Below are positions 1 through 39,269 of a stretch of DNA of 64,000 nt, one piece after another; position 1 is the stretch's first letter; each line of letters opens with the position of its first letter. Location of the stretch: assembly GCF_002813695.1 (NCBI RefSeq), contig NZ_CP017768.1, positions 1,516,001-1,580,000 of the forward strand, written 5' to 3'. Below the pieces are notes generated by a model. That model did not search any database. It was given only the letters and a program-made list of their open reading frames with translations, and had not been told where the DNA came from. The position numbers and the translations under genes were made by a program. The DNA is from Methanobacterium subterraneum. GTDB taxonomy: Archaea > Methanobacteriota > Methanobacteria > Methanobacteriales > Methanobacteriaceae.

Positions 1-964
<964 letters not shown>

Positions 965-979
965 AAACTCATGTGAGAG

Positions 980-1050
980 TTCTACTGGAGAATATATTGA
1001 TATGAAATATCAAATAATTCAGTAGAATTAATTCATCAGTAGAATATTTT
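980..1050 (+). terminator. Nested hairpin behind serS
   Basis: An outer inverted repeat TTCTACTG (980-987) / CAGTAGAA (1020-1027) encloses a perfect inner hairpin TTGATAT-GAA-ATATCAA (997-1013). A second copy of CAGTAGAA follows at 1037-1044 and is succeeded by a T-rich run. The duplicated 3' arm would allow two alternative outer stems. It lies 16 nt after the serS stop and most likely ends that transcript. The rest of the gap up to 1245 is AT-rich with nothing recognisable. Confidence 0.6.
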
Positions 1051-1241
1051 TCTTTTATCTTTCCCTATTTTTTTATTTAAAATTAGATTGGAATTATTCA
1101 AATCACTAATTTATAAAATCTAAGTTCATTATATATTAATAATTAAAATAAGATCATAAAATAGCTTAAAATGATAAAATATTGCTTAATATTATTTTTG
1201 GAGTGGGAAAAAAATAAATAAAGTAAAGAAGATTAGAAAGA

Positions 1242-3146
<1,905 letters not shown>

Positions 3147-3302
3147 TAATTTATTGTTATCATTACGGTTATATGATTATCCTTACAGATCATAAGTGTG
3201 GAAATTTTATGAATTTAATTATCTGAAAGTTTAGGATAATTATAACACAATAGGTTATAGAAACGGGACATCTTCACCATTACTAAATAATAGGGGCTTA
3301 TT

Positions 3303-4586
3303 ATGATGGATTTATGTATCACAAACTGTAGACTGGATATAAATTCTAAAGAGGTTTGTTTGGGGATTGAAGATGGTAAAATAGTTTCCATTAAAAAATT
3401 ACCATCTAATGCTAGTTCAATTATTGATGTTAAGGGTAAACTGGTTCTTCCTGGACTAATTGATGCCCATGTTCATTTCCGAGATCCAGGGCTAACTATT
3501 AAAGAAGATTTTTACACAGGGAGTGCTGCTGCCGCTGCGGGTGGTTTTACCACGATCATGGACATGCCCAATACAATCCCCCCTACCAACACCCCCCATG
3601 CTTTCCAGAAAAAAATGGAGATCGCCAGGAAGAAGAGTTTGGTGGACTTTGGACTACATGTGGGTGTTGGTGATCTATCCAATATTGGAGAACTTGCTAA
3701 ATTACGGCCTGCATCTTTTAAGATCTTCATGGATCTAGTGGATGATGACTTTTTAATGGATGCTTTCAGCAAGATAAATGTGGTTTCCGGAGATCATCTG
3801 ATCTCATTACATGCTGAAGATCCACAAGTGGTTAATCAGTGCACACACGAGATGAAAATGAAGGGATCCAGTCCGGAACTATATGCTGAAGCTCGTCCTC
3901 CCCAGGCAGAAATTGAAGCAGTTGTCTCAGCTATTTCATTGGGAAATAAGTTCGACCAAAAAATACATTTTTGCCATGTGAGCACCAGAAAATCTCTAAA
4001 ACTCATCACTGAAGCCAAAAAGGCTGGATCAAAAATAACATCTGAAATTACTCCCCATCATTTATTTTTGGATTCGAGTTACCTGAAAACATATGGTAAT
4101 CAGGCCAAAACCAATCCTCCCCTGCGTGATAATGAAAACCGGTTGCAGGTTAATGATTTAAATTATATTGACATTATTGGTACTGATCATGCTCCTCACA
4201 CCCTCGATGAAAAGAAAAAGGATGTTTGGAATGCTCCTCCCGGTGTTCCAGGGTTAGAAACCATTCTTCCCCTGCTGTTAACCCAGTTAAACCAGGGAAA
4301 AATAGCCATTGGAGATATTAAACGATTGTTGTGTGAAACCCCTGCAAAAATATTCAATATCCCCCATAAAGGTTTCATAAGAGAGGGAATGGATGCTGAT
4401 CTGGTTGTGGTGGATTTAAAGAAAGAAAGTGTTATTGATCCTGCTATTTTCCAGTCTAAAGCCAAATATTCACCATTTGAAGGTTTTCATGTTCAGGGAG
4501 TGCCGGTTATGACCATGGTACGTGGACAGAAAGTTATGGAAAAAGGTTATATTCTTGATAACCAGGGAAAATGTGTTTATGCTTAA
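3303..4586 (+). CDS. pyrC: Dihydroorotase
   Basis: Cyclises carbamoyl aspartate to dihydroorotate, the third step of pyrimidine synthesis, in the cytoplasm. Amidohydrolase metal motifs are all present: DAHVHFRDPG (residues 54-63), the FKIFMD lysine segment, SLHAED, FCHVST and GTDHAPH. Length (427 aa) is normal for the long class of dihydroorotases. The start is one of two adjacent ATG codons. The gene stands alone on the plus strand, with its promoter in the 156-bp divergent gap, and ends at a bidirectional hairpin shared with the giant adhesin gene. No recognisable attenuator is seen. Confidence 0.95.
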   Translation: MMDLCITNCRLDINSKEVCLGIEDGKIVSIKKLPSNASSIIDVKGKLVLPGLIDAHVHFRDPGLTIKEDFYTGSAAAAAGGFTTIMDMPNTIPPTNTPHAFQKKMEIARKKSLVDFGLHVGVGDLSNIGELAKLRPASFKIFMDLVDDDFLMDAFSKINVVSGDHLISLHAEDPQVVNQCTHEMKMKGSSPELYAEARPPQAEIEAVVSAISLGNKFDQKIHFCHVSTRKSLKLITEAKKAGSKITSEITPHHLFLDSSYLKTYGNQAKTNPPLRDNENRLQVNDLNYIDIIGTDHAPHTLDEKKKDVWNAPPGVPGLETILPLLLTQLNQGKIAIGDIKRLLCETPAKIFNIPHKGFIREGMDADLVVVDLKKESVIDPAIFQSKAKYSPFEGFHVQGVPVMTMVRGQKVMEKGYILDNQGKCVYA

Positions 4587-4658
4587 GAAAATTTATTTAT
4601 TTTTACATAGAAGCATTTTACTGAGTTGAATTGATATTTAAAAAGAAATAAATTAAAA

Positions 4659-4676
4659 AATGGGAAAAAAATCCCA

Positions 4677-4678
<2 letters not shown>
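4659..4678. terminator. Bidirectional terminator between pyrC and the adhesin gene
   Basis: The hairpin AATGGGA-AAAAAA-TCCCATT is followed by TATTTTTTT on the plus strand and by a T-run on the minus strand, so it can serve both convergent genes. Its minus-strand 5' arm begins within the adhesin stop codon. Confidence 0.65.
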
Positions 4679-14315
<9,637 letters not shown>

Positions 14316-14438
14316 AATAATTATTCCACCACCAATAATTGAAAAATATTCATTTATACTATTGCCACAAATATTGTTTGTAATTACAATATTGATTTGT
14401 TACTACTATAATTGGATTTACTAATATAAATCTATATC

Positions 14439-14453
14439 TACGAACTGTTCGTA
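14439..14453. promoter_or_regulatory. 15-bp perfect palindrome upstream of the adhesin promoter
   Basis: TACGAACTGTTCGTA is a perfect dyad with 7-bp arms and a single central base. On the minus strand it precedes a TATA-like TTTATATTAG (about 14421-14430) that would place the start near 14397, some 80 nt before the adhesin ATG. It therefore sits where an activator or repressor would bind. The rest of the 520-bp gene-free stretch 14316-14834 is very AT-rich, with a likely TATA box for cooT around 14744-14755 and nothing else I recognise. Confidence 0.45.
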
Positions 14454-14834
14454 TTTTTTAGTAGTACTATGAGAAAAAAAAGTTATGTGTTGAAAAAAAC
14501 TCAAAATAAAGACAAATGAGGAAAAAAACTTTTTAACACGACCTTTCAATAAATAATACAAAGAATATAATAAAAATTTTGAAAATGAATGTAAAAAATA
14601 TAAAATTTAGCATTACAAAATGTTCAATTAATACACCATTTAATAAAATTATGTTAGTGATTACTTAAATAAATGAATATATTATATTTGAGATTACAAT
14701 TAAATTTTCATAATAACTTCGATAATCAACAAAATTCCATCAGGAAAAATATATACACAAATTGGATGTATAACAAAGATCGAAAGAAACATAGCTGAAA
14801 TTATATGTGTATCAAATTAAAAAGGAGGGAAAAC

Positions 14835-15032
14835 ATGTGCGAATCAACTGTTTACGATACCAAAGGGATCAAACTCATGGATGATGTGATTCACATGAAA
14901 ATTTATGGTGATAGAATAGAAATGGTGGATATTCTGAATCAGGGGATGACTGTAGAGGGTCAGATCGTAGAACTGGATCTGGAAAAACATAGTATTTTCG
15001 TGGAAGTTGATGAAAAGGGGTTAGTTAAATAG
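14835..15032 (+). CDS. cooT: CooT-family nickel-binding protein
   Basis: A 65-residue protein starting MCESTVYD. The family is named for CooT of carbon-monoxide dehydrogenase maturation, a small dimer that binds one nickel ion through the Cys at position 2; that Cys is present. I chose the ATG at 14835 because AGGAGGG lies 5 nt upstream and because the family begins MCE; an upstream ATG at 14805 would bury the metal site. It is convergent with the [NiFe]-hydrogenase operon mvhDGAB, so nickel delivery or storage for that enzyme or for MCR (F430) is a reasonable but unproven role. Confidence 0.8.
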   Translation: MCESTVYDTKGIKLMDDVIHMKIYGDRIEMVDILNQGMTVEGQIVELDLEKHSIFVEVDEKGLVK

Positions 15033-15066
15033 ATTAGTTAACAAGAATCAACATAAATTAATGTGA

Positions 15067-15095
15067 AATTATTTTTTAAATAATTATTTTATATT
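15067..15095 (+). terminator. Possible AT-only terminator behind cooT
   Basis: AATTATT-TTTTA-AATAATT followed by a T-rich run, 35 nt after the cooT stop. The stem has no G-C pair, so support is weak. Confidence 0.3.
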
Positions 15096-15159
15096 TTCTA
15101 AAATTCAAGTACTGGTTTTCTTATTTTCAGGAGATATCCAGATATAAATTAATAACTAA

Positions 15160-15196
15160 AAAAATAATAAAAAGGGGGTGGATATTTGTTTCCACC
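15160..15196 (-). terminator. Terminator of the mvh operon
   Basis: A hairpin GGTGGA (15177-15182) / TCCACC (15191-15196) lies 30 nt past the mvhB stop and is followed on the minus strand by CCC and a long T-rich tract. Confidence 0.65.
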
Positions 15197-15226
15197 AAAA
15201 AATTTTCCGTTTTTTTAGTTTTGAAC

Positions 15227-16474
<1,248 letters not shown>

Positions 16475-16488
16475 CCTCTCAAAAGTAT

Positions 16489-18837
<2,349 letters not shown>

Positions 18838-18838
18838 T

Positions 18839-19765
<927 letters not shown>

Positions 19766-20520
19766 ATGGTGGTGGTTAAACTGCTACTGGAAATAACTGA
19801 TCTGGCAGTGGAAGTAAGCGGAAAAGAAATTCTCACCGATGTAGACCTGTATATAGGCAAAGGAGAAACACACGTACTCTTAGGACCCAATGGAGCTGGT
19901 AAAAGTACTCTTTTTATGGCCCTTTTGGGTTTTCCCAAGTACAAAGTAACCCGTGGAGAGATTATCTTCAAAGGGGAAGATATAACCAACCTTTCAACCA
20001 CTGAAAGGGTAAGGAAAGGATTTGGGGTTAGTTTCCAAAATCCCCCCTCCATCCGGGGAGTGAGACTGGGTGATCTTTTAAAACTCGAACACGGAGAAAG
20101 GGATGCTGAAAAAGACCTCAGCCCTGAGATGATGGATCTGGTTCATAAACTCAAGTTCGATGAAAGATTTTTGGCTAGGGATGTTAACCTTGGTTTTTCC
20201 GGGGGAGAAGTCAAGCGATCAGAGATATTACAACTTTTAGCCCAGGAACCGGACTTCATAATGTTTGACGAACCAGATTCTGGTGTGGATATTGAAAATG
20301 TGGAGCTCCTGGCAGAAGAAATAAATGTTCTACTGGATAAGAACAAAAAACCAGGTTTAAGGGAAAAATCCGGGCTTTTAATAACCCATTTAGGTTACAT
20401 CCTTAATTTTGTGGCTGCAGACACAGCCCATGTGCTTATGGACGGTAAAATTGCCTGTTCAGGAAACCCCGCTGAGATAATTGAAGATATAAGAAAAGAA
20501 GGATTTAAGGGGTGTGTGGA

Positions 20521-20539
<19 letters not shown>
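19766..20539 (+). CDS. sufC: Fe-S cluster assembly ATPase SufC
   Basis: An ABC-type ATPase that powers the SufB scaffold during Fe-S cluster assembly. Walker A GPNGAGKST, the ABC signature LGFSGGEVKRSE, Walker B FIMFDEPDSG and the H-loop LLITHLG are all present. Length (257 aa) is typical. The first codons (ATG GTG GTG GTT) leave the exact start open by a few residues. It overlaps sufB by 19 bp. With no SufD, SufS or SufU nearby, it forms the minimal two-gene SufBC pair found in methanogens. Confidence 0.95.
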
Positions 20540-21756
<1,217 letters not shown>

Positions 21757-21786
21757 TAAAGAGATTGTAAAATGAATGCTTTAAAT

Positions 21787-21812
21787 TAAGGGATTCCTCC
21801 CTTATTTTTTAT
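21787..21812 (+). terminator. Terminator of sufCB
   Basis: Perfect hairpin TAAGGGA-TTCC-TCCCTTA immediately followed by TTTTTTATT, 30 nt beyond the sufB stop. Confidence 0.75.
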
Positions 21813-22139
21813 TGACGAATTTATTTTCCTTCTTTATTTTATTCTTATAAATCCATTTTTTCTGTTTTAACTTCAACTTTATTAAAAAATATTAAAAATA
21901 TTAGGTAACTCATAATGACCATATTATTAATATTCTGTAGTGATAAGAGGGATATAGGGAAAACTTACTAATATTTAATTATTTTACATGAAATGAAGTT
22001 ATAAGATTTAAGATTTGTTAATATTTTAATCAAAATGGGCGCCTCAAATGAGAATTATATAATATGTACTGAAATGATAATTCAAAATAATTGGATTTAA
22101 AACTTAAATTGATAAAATATAAGGGGTATAAAAGGGGAT
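21813..22139. other. Gene-free AT-rich stretch
   Basis: About 330 bp between the suf terminator and the PRC-barrel gene, which points leftwards. No reading frame with a ribosome site, RNA gene or clear repeat was found. Confidence 0.5.
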
Positions 22140-22415
<276 letters not shown>

Positions 22416-22419
22416 GACC

Positions 22420-23016
<597 letters not shown>

Positions 23017-23219
23017 CTTACCATTATCCCGAGTTTATTATTTAAAAAATTTCCGTTCCTTTATTTTCCTTTATGATCTTTTAGTAATCAACTATTCATT
23101 GAAAAAAATGTATTTTTAAATGAAAAAAGGTTATTAGACGCTGGAAAGATTGGAGTTAAAAAGAATGATGGGTTGGGTAATTTCTAGAATGACTATTACT
23201 TCCAGACCTATCCCCTGAC

Positions 23220-23612
23220 TTATTCCCTGGTAACTCCAATTAGTACAGATAGGGCAAAGAATTCTATTGTGTTTAAAAAGAATATGGGACTGCCCATTCC
23301 AGGACCTTTAAAACCTTCGTGAAGTAATAAAAAACCTGTGAATAGTGCATTTTGCAGGAGGAGTAACATTGCAAATGCAACTAGTCCAAAGGTGAATTGA
23401 GATTTGAATTTTCGGTAACTGCCTATGTACATGTACAGTAGAATCAATAAAAGGCAGATGTTGGCAATTCCCAGTACAACATCAATGGTAATTAATTGGG
23501 AGTTGTCGACGTTGATCGGCCCTACTCCAGTTCCATTTCCCCCACCCATTCCGGTTCCATTTCCTCCATGATACCCAGACCCTCCAGGCTCTCCAAGTCC
23601 TCCTGCTTGCAT
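23220..23612 (-). CDS. Small membrane protein with Gly-rich N-terminus, function unknown
   Basis: 130 aa. Residues 1-33 are Gly- and Asn-rich with repeated GNGTG motifs and no hydrophobic signal. Three hydrophobic helices follow (about 41-62, 72-95 and 108-126). I do not recognise a family, though the layout resembles small integral membrane proteins paired with DNA-binding regulators. It lies 80 bp behind an HTH gene on the same strand, so the two probably form an operon. Confidence 0.65.
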   Translation of the reverse strand: MQAGGLGEPGGSGYHGGNGTGMGGGNGTGVGPINVDNSQLITIDVVLGIANICLLLILLYMYIGSYRKFKSQFTFGLVAFAMLLLLQNALFTGFLLLHEGFKGPGMGSPIFFLNTIEFFALSVLIGVTRE

Positions 23613-23694
23613 TACATCACCTCTATACTGATTTAAAGTATAATATTAAATATTTTATTGAATATTTTATTTTTCCAATAATGATTTTATTTAT

Positions 23695-23985
23695 TTACCC
23701 ACTGTGATTCATTTTACTTAGAATATCCAGGAAGATGGGGTAATTTTCTTCCATACGATTTGATAAAAAATACATTGCCCCATATTTCTTCTCCCCAGTG
23801 GAGTTAAAAATGATATCATGATCTTCTAAGACTTTTATATGATGTTTAATGGTTTTATAATCAAGATCAAGTTCTTTAGAAAGTTGATTGACATTGTATG
23901 GCCTATCATGAAGGGTTTTGATTATTCTGGCCCTGTTAACTCCCCCCTTACTACCAGCAATCAAATACCATAAAATTCTTTTCAT
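23695..23985 (-). CDS. Winged-helix transcriptional regulator (ArsR-like)
   Basis: A 96-residue DNA-binding protein. The motif RARIIKTLHDRPYNVNQLSKEL with DYKTIKHHIKVLEDHDII is a typical winged HTH with its recognition helix; a beta-wing follows (GAMYFLS). No metal-binding Cys pair is present, so it is not a classical ArsR metal sensor. I start it at the ATG at 23985 because the only longer start is a TTG that would precede the predicted transcription start. Repeats of TTAGTTC upstream suggest autoregulation. Confidence 0.8.
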   Translation of the reverse strand: MKRILWYLIAGSKGGVNRARIIKTLHDRPYNVNQLSKELDLDYKTIKHHIKVLEDHDIIFNSTGEKKYGAMYFLSNRMEENYPIFLDILSKMNHSG

Positions 23986-24030
23986 GACAATCACAAATCT
24001 TAAAGATAACCTTGGATGAATCAAATATGA

Positions 24031-24057
24031 TCTTAGTTCTTAAAATAGTTTAGTTCC
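24031..24057 (-). promoter_or_regulatory. Putative operator and promoter of the HTH gene
   Basis: On the plus strand TTAGTTC occurs at 24033-24039 and again at 24050-24056, flanking an AT-rich TATA-like element (minus strand TATTTTAAG). A repressor bound to the two 17-bp-spaced sites would cover the TATA box. Confidence 0.4.
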
Positions 24058-24193
24058 TTAATTAATCCATGTTTAATTGTCAAAATAGAATCTTAACAAA
24101 ATTTTAAGGCTGTATGCGGTTCTAGTTTATAAAAATAAAAATAGGGATAGGAATCTTGAAACTCCTAATATTTGAATTATGTATCTTGAGTTA

Positions 24194-24211
24194 GGAACTA
24201 CTATTAGTTCC
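24194..24211. promoter_or_regulatory. Inverted repeat carrying the same TAGTTCC word
   Basis: GGAACTA-CTAT-TAGTTCC is a perfect 7-bp dyad about 150 bp upstream of the HTH promoter. No T-run follows on either strand, so it is not a normal terminator; the shared TAGTTCC word suggests a distal operator. The remainder of the 24025-24318 gap is AT-rich and shows no gene. Confidence 0.4.
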
Positions 24212-24318
24212 AATAAATATTGGTTCAGTAATCATCCCCTAACCCTAAATAAATCAAGATTTTTAACCTATGTATTTAAAATCATTTAGTTGTCGATAAC
24301 TACATTTCATATCCTGTT

Positions 24319-25809
<1,491 letters not shown>

Positions 25810-26018
25810 AATCTTAATACAAAATAAGTTTATCGAAAATGAATATAAACATTGTGAATTGATTATGAAAATAAACTTTATATGTAACTAGATTATTCAC
25901 TCCTGAAGGTGAAGTTTAATGATTTCATAAAAAAAGGATGATTTAATGAAAAAAAACTGTAAATTTGGAAGAAAAAAGTTCAGGAAAAATAACCTGATAA
26001 TTATACTTTACTTCCTTT

Positions 26019-26450
26019 TTAACTGGTTCGAACCAGGAGAATGGTACATGGAGCTGAATGTACTACTTTTTCGGAAACACTTCCCAGTAAACGTTTATCC
26101 ACGATGTTTTTACCGGTTCCCAGTACTATCAAGTCAACATTTTCCTCTTCAGCCACCTTTACAATCTCATCTGCAGGATTACCCTCACACATTACTCCTT
26201 TAAAGTTTACCATGTAATGCTGGGGTGACTGGAACTCTTGTCTCAAACTATCCAGGATTTCCGTGCCTCTGCTTCTAAGTTCAGTAGCCATCATCTGTTT
26301 AACTTTTTTAGGTGTTAAAAAAGGTACTGATGTCTCCACTACATAAATACCTATGACCTCTGTCTCTCTTTCCTGAATAATATCCAAGGTATGTTCTATG
26401 ATTTCGTCCATGTATTCGCCCATGGTGGCAACCATTATTTTTTCGTACAT
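26019..26450 (-). CDS. Universal stress protein (UspA family)
   Basis: 143 aa with the Rossmann-like USP fold: [11 protein letters not shown] at the N-terminus and the ATP-binding signature [30 protein letters not shown] at the C-terminus (G-2x-G-9x-G-S pattern). Members bind ATP and often regulate a neighbouring transporter. The ATG follows GAGGGATTAAAA and lies 42 bp after the cation exchanger stop, so it is probably its operon partner. Confidence 0.9.
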   Translation of the reverse strand: MYEKIMVATMGEYMDEIIEHTLDIIQERETEVIGIYVVETSVPFLTPKKVKQMMATELRSRGTEILDSLRQEFQSPQHYMVNFKGVMCEGNPADEIVKVAEEENVDLIVLGTGKNIVDKRLLGSVSEKVVHSAPCTILLVRTS

Positions 26451-26492
26451 TTTTAATCCCTCATATCAACTTTATCTAGTACAAATGGGCAT

Positions 26493-27485
26493 TCACATAA
26501 TAAAGAACAGTCGGGTGAACATATATATTACATACGCCAGAACCAGAATTACTCCTTCAACCCGACTAAGCTTCATTCCCCGTTTTATTAGAAGTAAGAG
26601 GAGTAGTGTTATTAGAACCATCACCGGAGCATCAAAATAGGTAGTAATTGGTTCAACTGGAATGTTAACAAATAATGCAGGTATTCCCAGTCCTATAAGG
26701 ATGTTGAAAATGTTACTTCCAAACACCGTTCCTATGGCCAGACTGTTCAAGCCCTTCTTGGCCGAGGACAAAACTGTGAAAAATTCAGGGGTTGTGGTTC
26801 CAAATGCTAGTAATATCCCGGCTAATCCTTCAGAAATGTTGGCCATTGTTGAAAGTTCAACTGTACAGTAAACTATTGCTCGGCAACCGATGGCTAAACC
26901 TACCAATCCAAGAACAGCAAATATAATAGTTTTAGTATTTAGAGATTTTTTACTGTCTTGAGATTTGCCTTCTTGAGACGTTTCTTCGCTTATGTCACAA
27001 CATTCAATTTCTTTATTTTTATTGTTTTTCTGGGCTCTGATTAAAATCCATAAATACACTACATACATGAAAATTAGGATAATCCCTAAAACAAAGGAAA
27101 TATTTCCAATTAAGAATAAAGAAACAACTAATACAAGCGCGGTTAAAAAAGCCATCACTCCATCTCTGCGCAGCTCTTCACCTTGAGTGGTGATTAACCC
27201 TGCAAAAATTGCGGATATTCCCAATATTCCACCTATATTCCAGATATTAGCCCCAATAGCAACACCCACACCCATGTCCGGTGTTCCGGTGAGAATGGCA
27301 ATCATAGCAGATCCGAATTCCGGCAGAGAAGTCCCTATTGCCGAAGCGGTGACCCCTAATATGATTTCTGATATACCCAATGCCAATCCTATTTCCACGA
27401 TGTTATCAACGAAGACATCAGCTGATTTAATTACAATGATCAGGGATACAATTAATGCTACGATTAGTATGACTACTTCCAACAC
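26493..27485 (-). CDS. Sodium/calcium exchanger family membrane protein
   Basis: A 330-aa cation/Ca2+ antiporter with about ten membrane helices. The two alpha repeats are clear: ASAIGTSLPEFGSA (residues about 47-60) and LAFGTTTPEFFTV (about 225-238), each with the ion-binding Glu. Between them lies a charged cytoplasmic loop (residues about 150-185, rich in Lys, Glu and Ser with a CC pair). A TATA-like AGTTATATATG is seen on the minus strand near 27518-27528. It precedes the UspA gene. Confidence 0.9.
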   Translation of the reverse strand: MLEVVILIVALIVSLIIVIKSADVFVDNIVEIGLALGISEIILGVTASAIGTSLPEFGSAMIAILTGTPDMGVGVAIGANIWNIGGILGISAIFAGLITTQGEELRRDGVMAFLTALVLVVSLFLIGNISFVLGIILIFMYVVYLWILIRAQKNNKNKEIECCDISEETSQEGKSQDSKKSLNTKTIIFAVLGLVGLAIGCRAIVYCTVELSTMANISEGLAGILLAFGTTTPEFFTVLSSAKKGLNSLAIGTVFGSNIFNILIGLGIPALFVNIPVEPITTYFDAPVMVLITLLLLLLIKRGMKLSRVEGVILVLAYVIYMFTRLFFIM

Positions 27486-27777
27486 ATTATCACCGGAATA
27501 GGGTTTCCGTTTTCCAACATATATAACTTTGTATTTCCATCACTTTCAATAATTATTCATCCAGATTACATCTAGTAATATTAATCAATGAAATACAATA
27601 TAATTGATAGCCCATTGCATATAAACTTTTTATTTGTTGCTTTTTAATAATCTGATGATTGAAAATTTAGTTCCAGAGATAAAAAGGAAGAATATGCCCC
27701 AGTTTGGTTCTTAACAAAGATAAATAAATTTTTAGTAATTGATCAAAGATTGATAAATCATACAAATAATAAAAAAA
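27486..27777. other. Gene-free stretch between mtrH and the exchanger gene
   Basis: About 290 bp, AT-rich. Apart from the exchanger promoter near its left end and the mtr terminator just beyond its right end, I see nothing. Confidence 0.5.
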
Positions 27778-27802
27778 AATATTTGATATAGGCGTATTAC
27801 GC

Positions 27803-27807
<5 letters not shown>
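27770..27807 (-). terminator. Terminator of the mtr operon
   Basis: Perfect hairpin TATAGGCGTA-T-TACGCCTATA (27787-27807) followed on the minus strand by a run of nine T. The 5' arm contains the mtrH stop codon. Confidence 0.8.
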
Positions 27808-28757
<950 letters not shown>

Positions 28758-28758
28758 A

Positions 28759-29028
<270 letters not shown>

Positions 29029-29032
29029 TTTA

Positions 29033-29245
<213 letters not shown>

Positions 29246-29254
29246 AAACCCCCA

Positions 29255-31841
<2,587 letters not shown>

Positions 31842-31850
31842 TAAACCTCC

Positions 31851-34447
<2,597 letters not shown>

Positions 34448-34459
34448 TTTTCCACCTCC

Positions 34460-36245
<1,786 letters not shown>

Positions 36246-36277
36246 TTAGTTATTTACCCCCAAATTTGGATTTGTTC

Positions 36278-37895
<1,618 letters not shown>

Positions 37896-39146
37896 ATGCA
37901 AATAATCGCAGATGTGGGTGGAATACCCGGTAAAGATTGTAGGGGATTCTGTAAATACTGTTATTTTAGAAAAGTCAAAGACGGAGATCCTTTAGGTTGT
38001 AAACATTGCCTTCCAGGACACATTGGTTGTGATCATTGCACTGACGGTGTTCGTGAGACTAAAAACGATTTTATTCAGCCATTTATAGTTATAAGTTCCG
38101 TTCAAACTTCTTTAATGATGGGAAATAATCGAGATCAGGACTTAAAAGTCAATATCAGCGGTGGGGGAGATGTAAGCTGTTATCCTCACCTTTTAGAAAT
38201 AACATCCGCATTTTCACAGTGGGATATTCCCATTCATTTGGGTTATACCAGTGGAAAAGGTATTGATAACCCTAAAACTGCCAATGACCTCCTTTCCCAT
38301 GGAGTAGACGAGGTAACTTACACAGTTTTCTCCACCGATTCACAGATGAGGGAAAAGTGGATGGGAGATCCCAGCCCTCAGGCATCCCTGGACGCCCTTA
38401 AAATATTCTGCGAAAGCTGTGATGTGCACGCAGCCTCAGTAATAGTTCCCGGTGTCAACGACGGGGATAAACTGTTTGAAACCTGTGCAAAACTGGAAGA
38501 ATGGGGAGCCAAAGCCCTCATTCTCATGAGATTTGCAAACTTCCGCAATCAGGGCCTTATCCTTGGAAACGAACCTATAATTAAGGGTGTTGAACCCCAT
38601 AGCCTTAAAGAATTTGAGGAAATGGTGCATAGCATTAACAAGGAATTCGGCCTCCGGATTACCGGCACTCCACTTTGTGACCCTGAAACTGATGCCCCCT
38701 TTGCTATCTCACTTGATAAAAATAGAGAGTACTTGGACATATTATCCAAGGTAACTTCAGAAGCAACCATAGTAAGCAGTAAAGTGGCGGCACCATTTAT
38801 TGAAAGGATTTTTGACCATGTTGAAGCTTCTTCACTGGTGAATGTGGTGGCTGCAGATCAGGATATTGGATGTCTAATCACCCAACAGGACCTGGAAGAA
38901 CTGGACCTTACCGACGTTAAAGAGACTGTAATCATTCCCGGTAGGGCTTTTGTTTATGATAAGAAAGCCGAAGAGATTTTCAGCAGAGATGGGGTGGAAC
39001 GGTTAGTAGCCCGTGGCCCAGACAAACTTTCGGTGGATGGAGAAATGAGCGGCACCCTCAGCCGCGAAGATGTGCTTAAAACAGAGTTAATAGCCTTCCA
39101 AGACCTTATAGAAGCCATAAACTTCTTCGGTGTGCGGAAAAACTAA
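37896..39146 (+). CDS. mmp10: Radical SAM MCR arginine methylase Mmp10 (methanogenesis marker 10)
   Basis: B12-dependent radical SAM enzyme that installs the 5-methyl group on the active-site Arg of McrA. The cluster motif is CRGFCKYC (CxxxCxxC, residues about 16-23); a second Cys set (CKHC, CDHC) follows at about 35-50, as expected for Mmp10. The SAM-binding segment NISGGGDVSCYPH is clear. Its substrate residue, Arg271, is present in the McrA of this window. It is transcribed away from mcrB across a 286-bp gap. Length (416 aa) is normal for the family. Confidence 0.9.
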   Translation: MQIIADVGGIPGKDCRGFCKYCYFRKVKDGDPLGCKHCLPGHIGCDHCTDGVRETKNDFIQPFIVISSVQTSLMMGNNRDQDLKVNISGGGDVSCYPHLLEITSAFSQWDIPIHLGYTSGKGIDNPKTANDLLSHGVDEVTYTVFSTDSQMREKWMGDPSPQASLDALKIFCESCDVHAASVIVPGVNDGDKLFETCAKLEEWGAKALILMRFANFRNQGLILGNEPIIKGVEPHSLKEFEEMVHSINKEFGLRITGTPLCDPETDAPFAISLDKNREYLDILSKVTSEATIVSSKVAAPFIERIFDHVEASSLVNVVAADQDIGCLITQQDLEELDLTDVKETVIIPGRAFVYDKKAEEIFSRDGVERLVARGPDKLSVDGEMSGTLSREDVLKTELIAFQDLIEAINFFGVRKN

Positions 39147-39269
39147 AAATTCCCTTAAGAACCAATGCATTTTTATTCCCCATAATTTTTTAGTCCCCAT
39201 AATTTTAATAATTTTTATACCTAACCTTAGTAGGGTTTAGTTTATAATCAGTTGATATAATGTGATATA

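Noticed and set aside
25946..26203. Plus-strand frame of 85 codons starting MKKNCKFGRKKF
   Set aside because: Most of it lies antisense to the universal stress protein gene, and its later codons look like a shadow. Only the first 25 codons are outside, with no clear ribosome site.
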